Positions 16,402-24,400 of a stretch of 44,310 bases of DNA are shown piece by piece. The notes below the pieces were generated by a model, which saw nothing but the letters and a program-made list of their open reading frames with translations, had not been told where the DNA came from and made no database searches. This DNA comes from a virus, in the IMG/VR virus record IMGVR_UViG_3300029892_000005, positions 1 through 44,310 of that record. The stretch is one strand, 5' to 3'. The first letter of the stretch is position 1. The number at the start of each line of letters is the position of its first letter. Both the position numbers and the translations under genes were made by a program.

Positions 16402-16762
16402 TCTCAAAAACCTTGTCCTCCGCGAGGAGGATTGGTTTGACAGCGATAGCTATACGCTGGAGGCCTGGGTTCGGCAGAAACTGCTGGACGCTGGCTTCAA
16501 GCTTCTTCCGCCTGACAACAAACTCAACATCTACGAACTGCCGCGACTGCTGCCCCCGTGGATTCTTTTCCGCGACCCACTGACCGGCGACATCCACATC
16601 CAACAGGAGGTCACACAATGTGGCACGATGCACGAATCAACATCTACCAAGTCGAATCTACCAGCAAATGCTCAGCGCGATGCGACTTCTGTCCTCACCC
16701 TGACATGGAGCGGAAGAAAGCCCATATGCCGTTGGAGACTTTCGACCAAGTCCTCAAGGTAA
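16382..16762 (+). CDS. unknown protein, C-terminal part overlaps radical SAM gene
   Basis: 126 residues as an open frame, GTG start with GGGGGAGAG upstream, overlapping the GNAT gene by 20 bases. Residues 1-80 (with WILFRDPLTGDIHIQQE) look like a genuine small protein. The last ~48 residues lie inside the radical SAM gene in another frame and look like off-frame sequence. No family recognised. It resembles the nuclease/Mre11 case in having lost its expected stop before the next gene. Confidence 0.6.
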   Translation: MPSSNANLKNLVLREEDWFDSDSYTLEAWVRQKLLDAGFKLLPPDNKLNIYELPRLLPPWILFRDPLTGDIHIQQEVTQCGTMHESTSTKSNLPANAQRDATSVLTLTWSGRKPICRWRLSTKSSR

Positions 16763-17319
16763 TGGCCAACGACTACTTCGCCCTCCACCACTTTGGCGAG
16801 CCGTTGCTCAACCCTAACTTGCCGGAGATGCTGCGTCGTGCGGGCCAGGCCGGGAAGAAGGTAGAGTTCTCAACCAACGGCTACGGCCTGCAGGACGACG
16901 CGTTCTTGCGCGAGGTACTGGAAGCGCGGCCCTACATGATTCGCATTGCCTACGACTACTTCAAACCAGACGAGTTCATTCGTAAGGTTCTCAACTACAA
17001 CCGCACCAGCGTGATCAAGCTTCATGCAGTTACCCCTGGCCTTCTCCCGGACGTCAAGCCATTGAACAACTGGGCCGGCCAAAAGCCGTGGGACAGCCAG
17101 GTCAAGGGGGCCTGCTACTTCCTCGACTACGATTACTTCGCAGTTCTGCAGAATGGAGCGATCGTTCGTTGCTGCCAAGATTACGAAGGAAACCATGTGC
17201 TGGGCACTGTTTGGTCAGTCGAAGAACTGGAGAGGCCTGAGCTTCCCTCGCCTATTCCGCTTTGCCGCACCTGTTCTGGGATGCAGTTTGCCCAGGACGG
17301 GTTGTGGAAGACCTTGTGA
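16618..17319 (+). CDS. radical SAM / SPASM-type enzyme
   Basis: 233 residues, ATG after AGGAGG. The SAM 4Fe-4S motif C18-x3-C22-x2-C25 sits in ESTSKCSARCDFCPHP, followed by FGEPLLNP (GGEP-like) and FSTNGYGL. The C-terminal part has GACYF, VRCCQDYEGN, LGTVW and CRTCSG, a cysteine set like SPASM/twitch domains that bind extra Fe-S clusters. It does not look like canonical QueE. The overlap with the preceding gene and nearness to queD suggest a role in the modified-base pathway, perhaps replacing or extending QueE; this is inference. Confidence 0.85.
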   Translation: MWHDARINIYQVESTSKCSARCDFCPHPDMERKKAHMPLETFDQVLKVMANDYFALHHFGEPLLNPNLPEMLRRAGQAGKKVEFSTNGYGLQDDAFLREVLEARPYMIRIAYDYFKPDEFIRKVLNYNRTSVIKLHAVTPGLLPDVKPLNNWAGQKPWDSQVKGACYFLDYDYFAVLQNGAIVRCCQDYEGNHVLGTVWSVEELERPELPSPIPLCRTCSGMQFAQDGLWKTL

Positions 17320-17335
17320 CCTAGAAGGACGGAGC

Positions 17336-17665
17336 ATGCCTAGCGATCAGAAAAAGTACGGACTTGGGTTCGTTGAGCTGTTGCTTATGCACCATCGCCA
17401 GCTAGAACGCGACGGTAAGCTACTTCCCGACGAGCCCTACGAAGATATCGCTCTGCGGCATCTCCAAAGAAACCCACGGCGCATTTGCACCCTCCGAGAA
17501 ATTCAGAAGTTGATGCCAGCAGTGGAAGAGGCTGACCTACTGGTTGCGATGAAACTGCTGGCTGATCGCGGCATGGTCGACTGCCTACCGGCCGGGCCGA
17601 AGCGGTTCAACTACCGCTTGCGCCCTAGGTACCGTCCTGTGGTTGTCATTCGAGGCAAAAAATAG
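17336..17665 (+). CDS. unknown protein, possible winged-helix
   Basis: 109 residues, last gene of the rightward operon. Residues ~45-95 alternate helices with a basic beta end (LREIQKLMP, LLVAMKLLADRGMVDCLP, FNYRLRPRY), compatible with a small winged-helix DNA-binding fold. No family recognised. The stop codon TAG lies in the left arm of the terminator repeat. Confidence 0.6.
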   Translation: MPSDQKKYGLGFVELLLMHHRQLERDGKLLPDEPYEDIALRHLQRNPRRICTLREIQKLMPAVEEADLLVAMKLLADRGMVDCLPAGPKRFNYRLRPRYRPVVVIRGKK

Positions 17666-17743
17666 CCCCTACAGCGCGTTTTTACCAGTACCCGTAGGGG
17701 TAGGGCTACCCGCCCCAATAAAAACGCGCTGTAGGGGCTATTT
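17660..17743. terminator. bidirectional terminator formed by two inverted copies of the dispersed element
   Basis: Bases 17,660-17,684 and 17,719-17,743 are a perfect 25-bp inverted repeat containing AGCCCCTACAGCGCG with T-runs on the inner side and A-runs on the outer side. The loop holds a smaller hairpin, GGGTAGGGCTACCC. It lies between the convergent rightward replication operon and leftward lysis operon, so it likely stops transcription from both sides. The right arm extends to 17,749 with the full GGGGTCAAAT end of the element. Confidence 0.75.
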
Positions 17744-17749
17744 GACCCC
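17719..17749 (-). repeat. dispersed palindromic element, copy C (right arm; left arm at 17,660-17,684)
   Basis: Read on the minus strand this is GGGGTCAAATAGCCCC followed by TACAGCGCGTTTTTA, matching copy B at 12,967 over about 30 bases. The left arm repeats the last 25 bases in the opposite orientation. Confidence 0.8.
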
Positions 17750-17755
17750 GTTTCC

Positions 17756-18040
17756 CTACCGGGGAAACTCAATCCCCCAGGGGAAACCCGACTTTTTCAA
17801 TCCACTGCCGGCAGAGTCGGACTTTTCCGGCGTCATCGGCACAGTCTTGGATGAACTGGCTGTCGGGCTCGCAGGCAGCAGCAACCACTCGTTCTTCGCC
17901 GGTTCCGTGAGTGCCTTGGGGGCTGGCGGTAGGCTCGGACACTTGACCGCCACAGGGCTTGCACAGGCGGCTAGGGTAACGAGCAAGATAAGCGGCAACA
18001 GCTTTGTTCCTGATCTCAGGTAGTTGGGTTTCCCACGCAT
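17756..18040 (-). CDS. Rz1: Rz1-like outer-membrane spanin lipoprotein
   Basis: 94 residues, read in another frame within the Rz gene and ending 13 bases beyond it. ATG preceded by AAGGAG inside Rz. The N-terminus has a basic start, a hydrophobic stretch LLPLILLVTL and the lipobox LAAC, then a Pro-rich mature part. This nested arrangement is the classic Rz/Rz1 pair that fuses inner and outer membranes in the last step of Gram-negative lysis. Confidence 0.9.
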   Translation of the reverse strand: MRGKPNYLRSGTKLLPLILLVTLAACASPVAVKCPSLPPAPKALTEPAKNEWLLLPASPTASSSKTVPMTPEKSDSAGSGLKKSGFPWGIEFPR

Positions 18041-18236
18041 TGCTGAACTCCTTCATGGTCTGTTGATGTCTGGCCTCGGTTTCCTTGGCCTCCTTTTCTG
18101 CGGCTTTTGCTACAGCAGCGACCTCGGCCTTGTAAGTAACGAAGGAGGTCACTTCGTGTTGCCAGGCCCAGGTGGCAACCACCGCCCAAATTAGCACAGC
18201 GCCAGCTATGGCCAGTTTCACTGCGGTAGGGTTCAT
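17769..18236 (-). CDS. Rz: Rz-like inner-membrane spanin
   Basis: 155 residues. N-terminal transmembrane helix (residues ~8-25, AIAGAVLIWAVVATWAW), then a long Ala/Glu/Lys helix (~35-75) suited to the periplasmic coiled coil, and a Cys-containing C-terminal part. Starts by ATGA overlap with the preceding small gene. Contains the Rz1 gene in another frame. Confidence 0.9.
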   Translation of the reverse strand: MNPTAVKLAIAGAVLIWAVVATWAWQHEVTSFVTYKAEVAAVAKAAEKEAKETEARHQQTMKEFSNAWETQLPEIRNKAVAAYLARYPSRLCKPCGGQVSEPTASPQGTHGTGEERVVAAACEPDSQFIQDCADDAGKVRLCRQWIEKVGFPLGD

Positions 18237-18580
18237 GTCCCTTCTCCGGTGCGGCGAACAAAGAAAGGGAGGACATAGAAATGGCCAGGGAAGGCAATGT
18301 TGGCAAAGCCCCCGTTGACGAGCTCGATGAACTCTTTGACATGGTTAGGTCGGAAGTGCTGGAAGTAGACCTTCTGATTGCTGAGGTACATCTTATAGGA
18401 CTTGTCCGTAGGTGTGACCTCTTCCCGGTTGGCCATCTTTTCGAGGACAAGGTCGGGGTGGAGGCTACCACAGTAGGAACAGGTACCATCTTCCCTCCAG
18501 TGGTCTTCAACCCTATCAGGGGGAGGCATACCGGTTTCTTGACGCCGTGGGCAAAGCATGTCGAGTCTCCTAAGCTTCAT
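18233..18580 (-). CDS. unknown protein with a CxxC pair, in the lysis cassette
   Basis: 115 residues between endolysin and Rz, overlapping both (11 and 4 bases). DGTCSYCGSLHPD resembles half of a zinc ribbon, and KMYLSNQKVYFQHF and FYVLPFFVRR are hydrophobic/aromatic. The pattern is common in phage genomes but I assign no function. Confidence 0.7.
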   Translation of the reverse strand: MKLRRLDMLCPRRQETGMPPPDRVEDHWREDGTCSYCGSLHPDLVLEKMANREEVTPTDKSYKMYLSNQKVYFQHFRPNHVKEFIELVNGGFANIAFPGHFYVLPFFVRRTGEGT

Positions 18581-19055
18581 TCGTTGAAAGGGATTCCGCT
18601 ACCAGGATTGGCAAGGGAGCGACCGGAGGCAGACGATGCCCCAGCGGCCAACGGTACCCAGTCACGCGGGCATAGTCGAACGCTTTGACGTTGACCGCAT
18701 CGGCTTGGTTGCCGCCAAGGATGAGCAGGTGTCCTGCTTTGTCCCGGCCTACAACGAACCCAACGTGACCTCCTCCTTGGCGCTCGAAGACGGCAATGCA
18801 GCCTATCTCCGGGTGCTCGAGGCCTACACCCCAGGATAGGTACGACTTGGCAGACTCGAAGCGGCTGGAGACTACACCTGCCTCTTCCAAGCAGTGGCCG
18901 ACGAAAGCAGCACACCAGGGTGTCTCGTCGTCCTTGATACCTCCGCGCTTGATTGACTTCCACATTTGGAGAACCGCCGGGTTGTGGTCGGGGCCTTTGA
19001 CCTCGACTGTCCCGATCAACCTCCGTGCCTCTTTCATCCAAGGTGCTTCTTGCAT
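18570..19055 (-). CDS. endolysin, CHAP/NlpC-P60-like (TIGR02594-type) cell-wall peptidase or amidase
   Basis: 161 residues. Catalytic Cys48 in ETPWCAAFVGHCL, SYLSWG, then His97 in RQGGGHVGFVVG, and LILGGNQADAVNV. The order Cys then GGHVGF, followed by GGNQ, is typical of this endolysin group, which cleaves peptidoglycan. No signal peptide is seen, so it needs the holin to reach the wall. The ATG at 19,055 has a GGAGA ribosome site; the GTG three bases upstream is too close. It overlaps the upstream stop (TGATG). Confidence 0.87.
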   Translation of the reverse strand: MQEAPWMKEARRLIGTVEVKGPDHNPAVLQMWKSIKRGGIKDDETPWCAAFVGHCLEEAGVVSSRFESAKSYLSWGVGLEHPEIGCIAVFERQGGGHVGFVVGRDKAGHLLILGGNQADAVNVKAFDYARVTGYRWPLGHRLPPVAPLPILVAESLSTNEA

Positions 19056-19315
19056 CACCGTCTCCTTTCCACGTACAGGTTAATGGCGACTGCCATAAGG
19101 AAAATGATGGCCAATGTCGGCAAGCGATTCTCAATCGCATGAGCGCTCGCTTGGAAGGCGGCGGTTGCCATCAGGATATTGCCGCCCCCAATGAGAACAA
19201 AGCGCCAATGCGGCATGGCGCTGTCCTTCCATTTCAGGTGGTACAGCACACAGACACATTTACTCAGCACCAACGCACTGAGGCCTAAGGTCAGCAGTAG
19301 GAGAAGGGTGTTCAT
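19055..19315 (-). CDS. small membrane protein, holin or antiholin candidate
   Basis: 86 residues with two to three hydrophobic segments: MNTLLLLLTLGLSALVLS, a central FVLIGGGNILMATAAF, and LPTLAIIFLMAVAINLYV, ending in a basic tail (ERRR). Size, three-helix topology and position directly upstream of the endolysin match class I holins. It starts by ATGA overlap with the preceding membrane protein. Confidence 0.8.
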   Translation of the reverse strand: MNTLLLLLTLGLSALVLSKCVCVLYHLKWKDSAMPHWRFVLIGGGNILMATAAFQASAHAIENRLPTLAIIFLMAVAINLYVERRR

Positions 19316-19710
19316 TGTGTTTCCCCCTTACCGAACAGGCGATTTACAAAGGAGATAATGAGCGGCGCCGCCCCGTGGCCGAGAAGGCCGATGGACAAAG
19401 GGCTTCCTACCCGTAAGGCGGGTTCCAGCGCTGCAAGTCCTGGCCACTGCGATACAGCCAGGCCGGAAGCAACTGGTCCAAAGACGCCGCCGAAGATGGA
19501 CGAGGCAGCTACGACACCAAACACCCGTAATGGGGTTTTCACGGCCTCGGGGTTCTTCGGCTCCAAGTACATCAAAGAAATGAGGCCGCCGACCATCCCC
19601 CACATCAGCGCTTCGTACTGAACACCGAAGATGCTGCCGGTGAGGGAGATAGTGGAGGCCGCTAGAACAATTCCGGCGGTCGTGTTGCTAACAGGCTCAG
19701 GCGGGATCAA
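19312..19710 (-). CDS. membrane protein of the lysis cassette, holin candidate
   Basis: 132 residues from a TTG at 19,710, chosen because GAAAGGAG lies seven bases upstream; a TTG at 19,740 extends the frame but lacks a ribosome site. Several hydrophobic stretches (GIVLAASTISLTGSIF, EALMWGMVGGLISLMYL, VFGVVAASSIFGGVFGPVASG, SIGLLGHGAAPLIISFV) give about four membrane segments and a short charged end. With the next gene it forms a pair of membrane proteins, likely holin and antiholin or pinholin; which is which cannot be told. Confidence 0.75.
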   Translation of the reverse strand: MIPPEPVSNTTAGIVLAASTISLTGSIFGVQYEALMWGMVGGLISLMYLEPKNPEAVKTPLRVFGVVAASSIFGGVFGPVASGLAVSQWPGLAALEPALRVGSPLSIGLLGHGAAPLIISFVNRLFGKGETQ

Positions 19711-19783
19711 GATGAGGCTCCTTTCTATAGTGATGATCAAATATCAGTTTAACGAACAAGGGTAGGTCTTATGCCGCGAAAGG

Positions 19784-20308
19784 TTAGCCTACGACACGTG
19801 CTGTGAAGCCCCCGTCGAGATATTGAACGGCATCCCAACCGGAATCGCCGTTCGTCCAAACATCCATGGCGACGATGTATCGATCATGGCCTGTCATGAG
19901 AAACATCCCACTCTGGGACATCATCGAATCGATAAACCAGTCGAGCTTAAGTTCTCGGAGGAGCAGCTCAATAGTGCCGCCAGCAACAGTGTAGCCATAG
20001 ACACGCAAGCGCAGCAGTTGCCTAGCGTCACCAGGAAACCCCCCGGAGAACACCCAGTCGAGTAATATCTTCAAGCTAGGGCTAGCGGCGTTAATAACAG
20101 CGAAGATAAGAGCGGAATCTATAGACCCTTTCCAAGGCCCAGGAATGCCGCTGAAGGGCGGCGTACCAACAAGAAAGCACGACAAGGGCAGCGGCAAGGT
20201 GCCGCCGAGCGTGGTACCACCAACGGCGACATCTTGCGTAATGCCAAGCGAATCGAAGGCTTGGACGTTACCTGTGGTCAACAAACGGACATCGTCGATA
20301 TAGATCAT
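19784..20308 (-). CDS. tail-tip accessory protein, third of a related set, unknown
   Basis: 174 residues. Begins MIYIDDVRL, matching the starts of the two genes upstream (MIAFDNIDL and MIYFNSVQL), and like them it is beta-rich with aromatic residues. Placed after the tail tip gene, it is likely a virion surface or receptor-binding component. Starts by ATGA overlap with the preceding gene. Confidence 0.68.
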   Translation of the reverse strand: MIYIDDVRLLTTGNVQAFDSLGITQDVAVGGTTLGGTLPLPLSCFLVGTPPFSGIPGPWKGSIDSALIFAVINAASPSLKILLDWVFSGGFPGDARQLLRLRVYGYTVAGGTIELLLRELKLDWFIDSMMSQSGMFLMTGHDRYIVAMDVWTNGDSGWDAVQYLDGGFTARVVG

Positions 20309-20763
20309 GGAAACACCACCAGCACTAGGTCTAAGGTAGGACTGTAAGTGGGCGCCGCGGTGCCTAGTTGGAATTCAGCCCGAATGGACAGCTCACCGTC
20401 TTCTGGTAGTACATATTGAAAGTGAGCAATCTTGGAACGGGTATTCCAGCCGAAACCTAGATATTGTTGCAGCCCCAGGTAGGCGTCCGTGACGTGGTTG
20501 TAGAGCGCGACGCTAATGGGGTCGTCATAGTACGTGCTGAGCATCACCGAAGCGGCAATATGGCATGGTCGGCGGCCTATTAGATCGGCGGTGACTACTA
20601 GAGCTTTCTTAGCAGGTGGTGTGACGTCTGTCGCAGGGCAGCGGACAGACACTGCCTTCGGTGAAACAATCCGATCATAAGGAGTTAGGAGCCGATCCGT
20701 CGTGATGGCGCGGCACAGCGTGCGCGGCGTCACGGTAAGGTCAATATTGTCGAATGCGATCAT
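20305..20763 (-). CDS. tail-tip accessory protein, second of the set, unknown
   Basis: 152 residues, beginning MIAFDNIDLTV. Beta-rich; the C-terminal half (HFQYVLPEDGELSIRAEF, LDLVLVVFP) looks like a beta-sandwich of a carbohydrate- or capsid-decoration type. No family recognised. Two bases after the preceding stop. Confidence 0.68.
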   Translation of the reverse strand: MIAFDNIDLTVTPRTLCRAITTDRLLTPYDRIVSPKAVSVRCPATDVTPPAKKALVVTADLIGRRPCHIAASVMLSTYYDDPISVALYNHVTDAYLGLQQYLGFGWNTRSKIAHFQYVLPEDGELSIRAEFQLGTAAPTYSPTLDLVLVVFP

Positions 20764-20765
20764 CG

Positions 20766-21434
20766 TTACCCCGCCATGATTGCCAGGTTCCTGGCCTTGT
20801 TGTTGAAGTCGGTCAAGTTATAGGCAGCGAGGTTAGCGAAGATGCCAAACTTAAAGTCTACCAATTCGCCGGCCGCAACACCGGACACCTGCGGCCGGAA
20901 GAACAGCTTGTATTGCCACTGACGTGGAACGTCTGACGGCATCGGATCTGGGCTCGTGTCGCCGCTGTAGATGTAGTCGTCCCAATACGTGTCGAACACG
21001 GTGTAGGAGCTCTCGGTCAGCGTCCAGGAGGGGCTTGCCTCCGAGAGGTCGAGGGCCATGAATACCACGACGGGGTGGGCGACCGCCGAGAAGTCGCGCC
21101 AGTGCATGTAGGCACATATCGGAGTGACGAAGCCGTTGCGGAGCCGCACGCTGAGCTCCAGCAGCTTGTAGTAGGCCGGGTCCGGAGTACGCCTGACCAC
21201 GGCGGTGCGCGGTAGCCAGGCTTTGCGGATCGCGTCGACGCGGGGAAACCGTCCGTCCTCATAGGGCGTCCAGGTTGATACCCAGCCCAACCTAGCATAG
21301 CCGGAAAAGGCGTCCTCGATACCGGCGGGCGCCCGCAGCTTGTCGGTCACTAGGATGCGGTCGGCGGTGATCTTGCCGCCGGCCGGCCCTGAATCGCGCC
21401 GCCCCTTCAACTGTACGGAGTTGAAGTAAATCAT
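20766..21434 (-). CDS. tail-tip accessory protein, first of the set, unknown
   Basis: 222 residues, beginning MIYFNSVQLKGRR. Contains many Trp/Tyr residues (GWVSTWTPY, MHWRDFSA, TYWDDYIY) typical of tail surface proteins. Overlaps the stop of the J-like tail protein by ATGA. Function inferred from position only. Confidence 0.7.
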   Translation of the reverse strand: MIYFNSVQLKGRRDSGPAGGKITADRILVTDKLRAPAGIEDAFSGYARLGWVSTWTPYEDGRFPRVDAIRKAWLPRTAVVRRTPDPAYYKLLELSVRLRNGFVTPICAYMHWRDFSAVAHPVVVFMALDLSEASPSWTLTESSYTVFDTYWDDYIYSGDTSPDPMPSDVPRQWQYKLFFRPQVSGVAAGELVDFKFGIFANLAAYNLTDFNNKARNLAIMAG

Positions 21435-24400
21435 ACGATATCCTCAAGCACCAAAAGCATTATATTGGCCCACACCGCGCCCACGGGAACCACGTCGTTC
21501 AGGGTGAAGGTCTGCGGATCGGTCAGCGCGGGCACGAACTGCGTCAGCAGCTCCATGGAAAGGACGCCAGCGCCGCCGTACAGGTAGTCGCCGACGAAAG
21601 CCGGATCGGTCGAATACTGCAGGAAGACCGAGATATTGGCGTCGTTAGCCGGCGCAGTGACCTGCATCGAGAAGGCGAAGGATTCTCCGGCCACCACAGC
21701 AAACTTCCGACATTCAATAGCTCCAGTGGCTCCCGGAGCGGTTCCTGTGAATTTGGCCTGGACGCTGCTATTGTACGTCTCCGACGTCCATGAGCCGTTA
21801 ACCTGCTCCGCGACCACAATGTTCCAATTGGTGAGGCCTACTGCAAAATCGTTGTTCACGATCAACTGGCTGTCGGCGACGCTGTTGATCGTGAGGTTGC
21901 CGGTGATCCGCAGGCCGGTCTCGTCGAAGGTCAAAGAGTCGTCCGACGGGTTGGCCAGCGAGAACTTGTACTTGCCGTCAACGGTGTCGTAGCCCAGCCA
22001 GTAGCCGGCGCCGGCGTTGAAGGCCACCTGGCCGCCGCGAATGTGGCCGGCAGCGTCGTTGATGATTGTCCCCGCATAAACAGTGCCGAGGTAGGCTTGG
22101 ATCGCTGCCAACGTAGAGACTGCAATCTTCGCCGCTGTCACACTACCGGCCACTAGGTTGTCGGTAGTGACTGAGTTCGCAGCCAATTGTCCATTAACAA
22201 TCTGCCCAGTCAAATCGCCAGTAGCCACGGCCTTCGTCCAGGCGCCGAGGTAGTAGCGGTAGAGCTTACCATCGGTGGTCAGGAAAACGATGCGGCCTTC
22301 GTAGTTGCCTACCGTAGGCAAGGTAGATACAATCTCCACGCCGCCGGAGAAGGAGTTGGTGTTGGCATTGTATTCACTGCTGATGCTCAGATTGTCCTTG
22401 CCGAAGATGTCGTAGTGGGCCATCCGAATGTAGTAGGTCTCGTTCGGATCTAGGTCAAGCAGGTTGCAATAGTTGTCAGCGCCATCGTAGACCAACGATA
22501 GACTGTCAGGAGTGAAACCTGTTGTCGTCGACATCCACACCAGCGTCCCTGCGTAGTCGAGGGCGGTCGGCGGTTCGGCAAAGACGGAGATAGAGGTCAG
22601 CGCAGAAGCGACAGCGATGCCTACCGGGAGTCCTATTTGGGTGTTGACCGCAGCGAGGATCGCGGGGGCGGAGGACTCGCCAGTAGCATTAACAGCGTAG
22701 ACCCTAAACTCGAGGCTCCGTGCTGCACCGCCATCCGCCAATGCTGCATCTAGCGTATAGGTGTATCGTGGAGCGGTCAGATTTGAAACACTACGGCGGA
22801 GGGTGAGTCCAGAATACACCTCAACGCGATAGCTCGAAGCGCCGAGGTAGGCCCCCCACTTGATCGCGCAATCAGGACCGTTAAAAGGCTGCTCAAGAAC
22901 GAGGTTGCTCACCGACCCAATCGGAGCGCCGAGGACGGTGTAGGTGTAGGGCGTCAGCGACTCTAGGTCTTGAATGCCCCCGCCGTAGATGTTGAACGAC
23001 CGCAGCTTGACGTAGATCGTCTTGCCCACATAGTCCGGGGTATAGGGCAACTTGAACACGCCCGCATCGCAGCGCACGAAGGTGGCGCCTGAAGCGTGAT
23101 TCACAATCGTGGTGCCATAAGCACCTCGGCGCAGGCTAGCGAGGTCGTAGGCGCTCGGACCAGTCAGTGTTGCCGTCTGGTAGGAGACTAGCTCACCACC
23201 AACATAGGCCAGGGTATTGTAGAGGTCGCGGTCAAGCTGAGTACCTCCCACCAAGGTCCCGCCGGAGATCGACAGGTCGACCTTCAACGTGTTGGCTAAG
23301 TCGGGGTCAAGTCCGACCGGCAAGGCTGCGGTTATTACCCCATGCTTACTGCTACCAAAGACAGTACCTGCGCGTCCGTAGGAACTACCGTCCATCGACA
23401 GCCAGATTTCAGCGCCGCCCCAATTAGCCCCGCCACTCATTGCTAACCAAACCTGCGGGGTATCCGTCAACGCTAAGGGAGGCTCGAAGAAGACCGGGGC
23501 GTTGGTATTGCCTGGGGAGACATTAAAGTCGACTGAAAACCCTCCAGAGACCTCCCCATCGATCTCCGCAGCAGATGCCGTCACACCAGGAACCTCTTCA
23601 GCTCTGATCGAGATGCTACCGTCCTCTTTTTCGACGACCTCAATAATGCGAACCAGTTGGCGATCCAGCCCCTGCGGCAAGTCGGTGATGGTCACTAGGT
23701 CCATCGGCTCCAGTAGTCCGTACTTCCACGACAGCTCGAACTCAAACTCGTTGCGGATATACAGTGCGCGGCGGAGAAGGATGTCGGCGATGTTGCCGGC
23801 AGTGTCATCACGGCAGATGAGGTGCAGCTTCCGTACCGCTTGCGCTCGCAGACCAAACTGCTCAATATTGGCCTGATCCTTGCGCTCAACAGGGGTGACA
23901 TTGTATTCGTTGGCCCGCGAGAGGTACTCGACCTGCACCTGGTTGTAGGCATCAGCGGGCGACTTGCGAATAATGCGAACAGGGTCTTCTCCTTTGGCCG
24001 GACAGAAATCGTCGTCGTCCAAATCGTAGAGCGGGGTCATGTCGGGCGTCCAGCTACCATAGCTGCTGGTCACCGCTGCATCCCCGTAGGGAATAACCTT
24101 GACCAACCCTTCTGACCACACCACCTCAGAGTTCGTCGCGTCAAGAATGTCTTTGAAGAACTCGTGGGCAGAGGTTTGGGCGGATACCGCCGGGCTCAAG
24201 AAGAACTTGGAGGCCTTGCAGTAGTTCGCCCAGTTCGTCAGGTCCCCCAGCGAATCGCTAGGGAAAGCGACGCCAAGTCTGGCGTTGGACAAAGCGTCGA
24301 TCACGATGTCTTTCGGCAGAGCGTCAACGACACCGCTGCCGTAGATCTGACGCCCTTGGATCTCAAACCCGTATTGGGAGATCGAGCCATTGCTACCTAG

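Noticed and set aside
19725-19732. CACTATAG on the minus strand, like a T7-type promoter core
   Set aside because: Only the core matches, no single-subunit RNA polymerase is encoded, and the motif occurs once near the holin gene.
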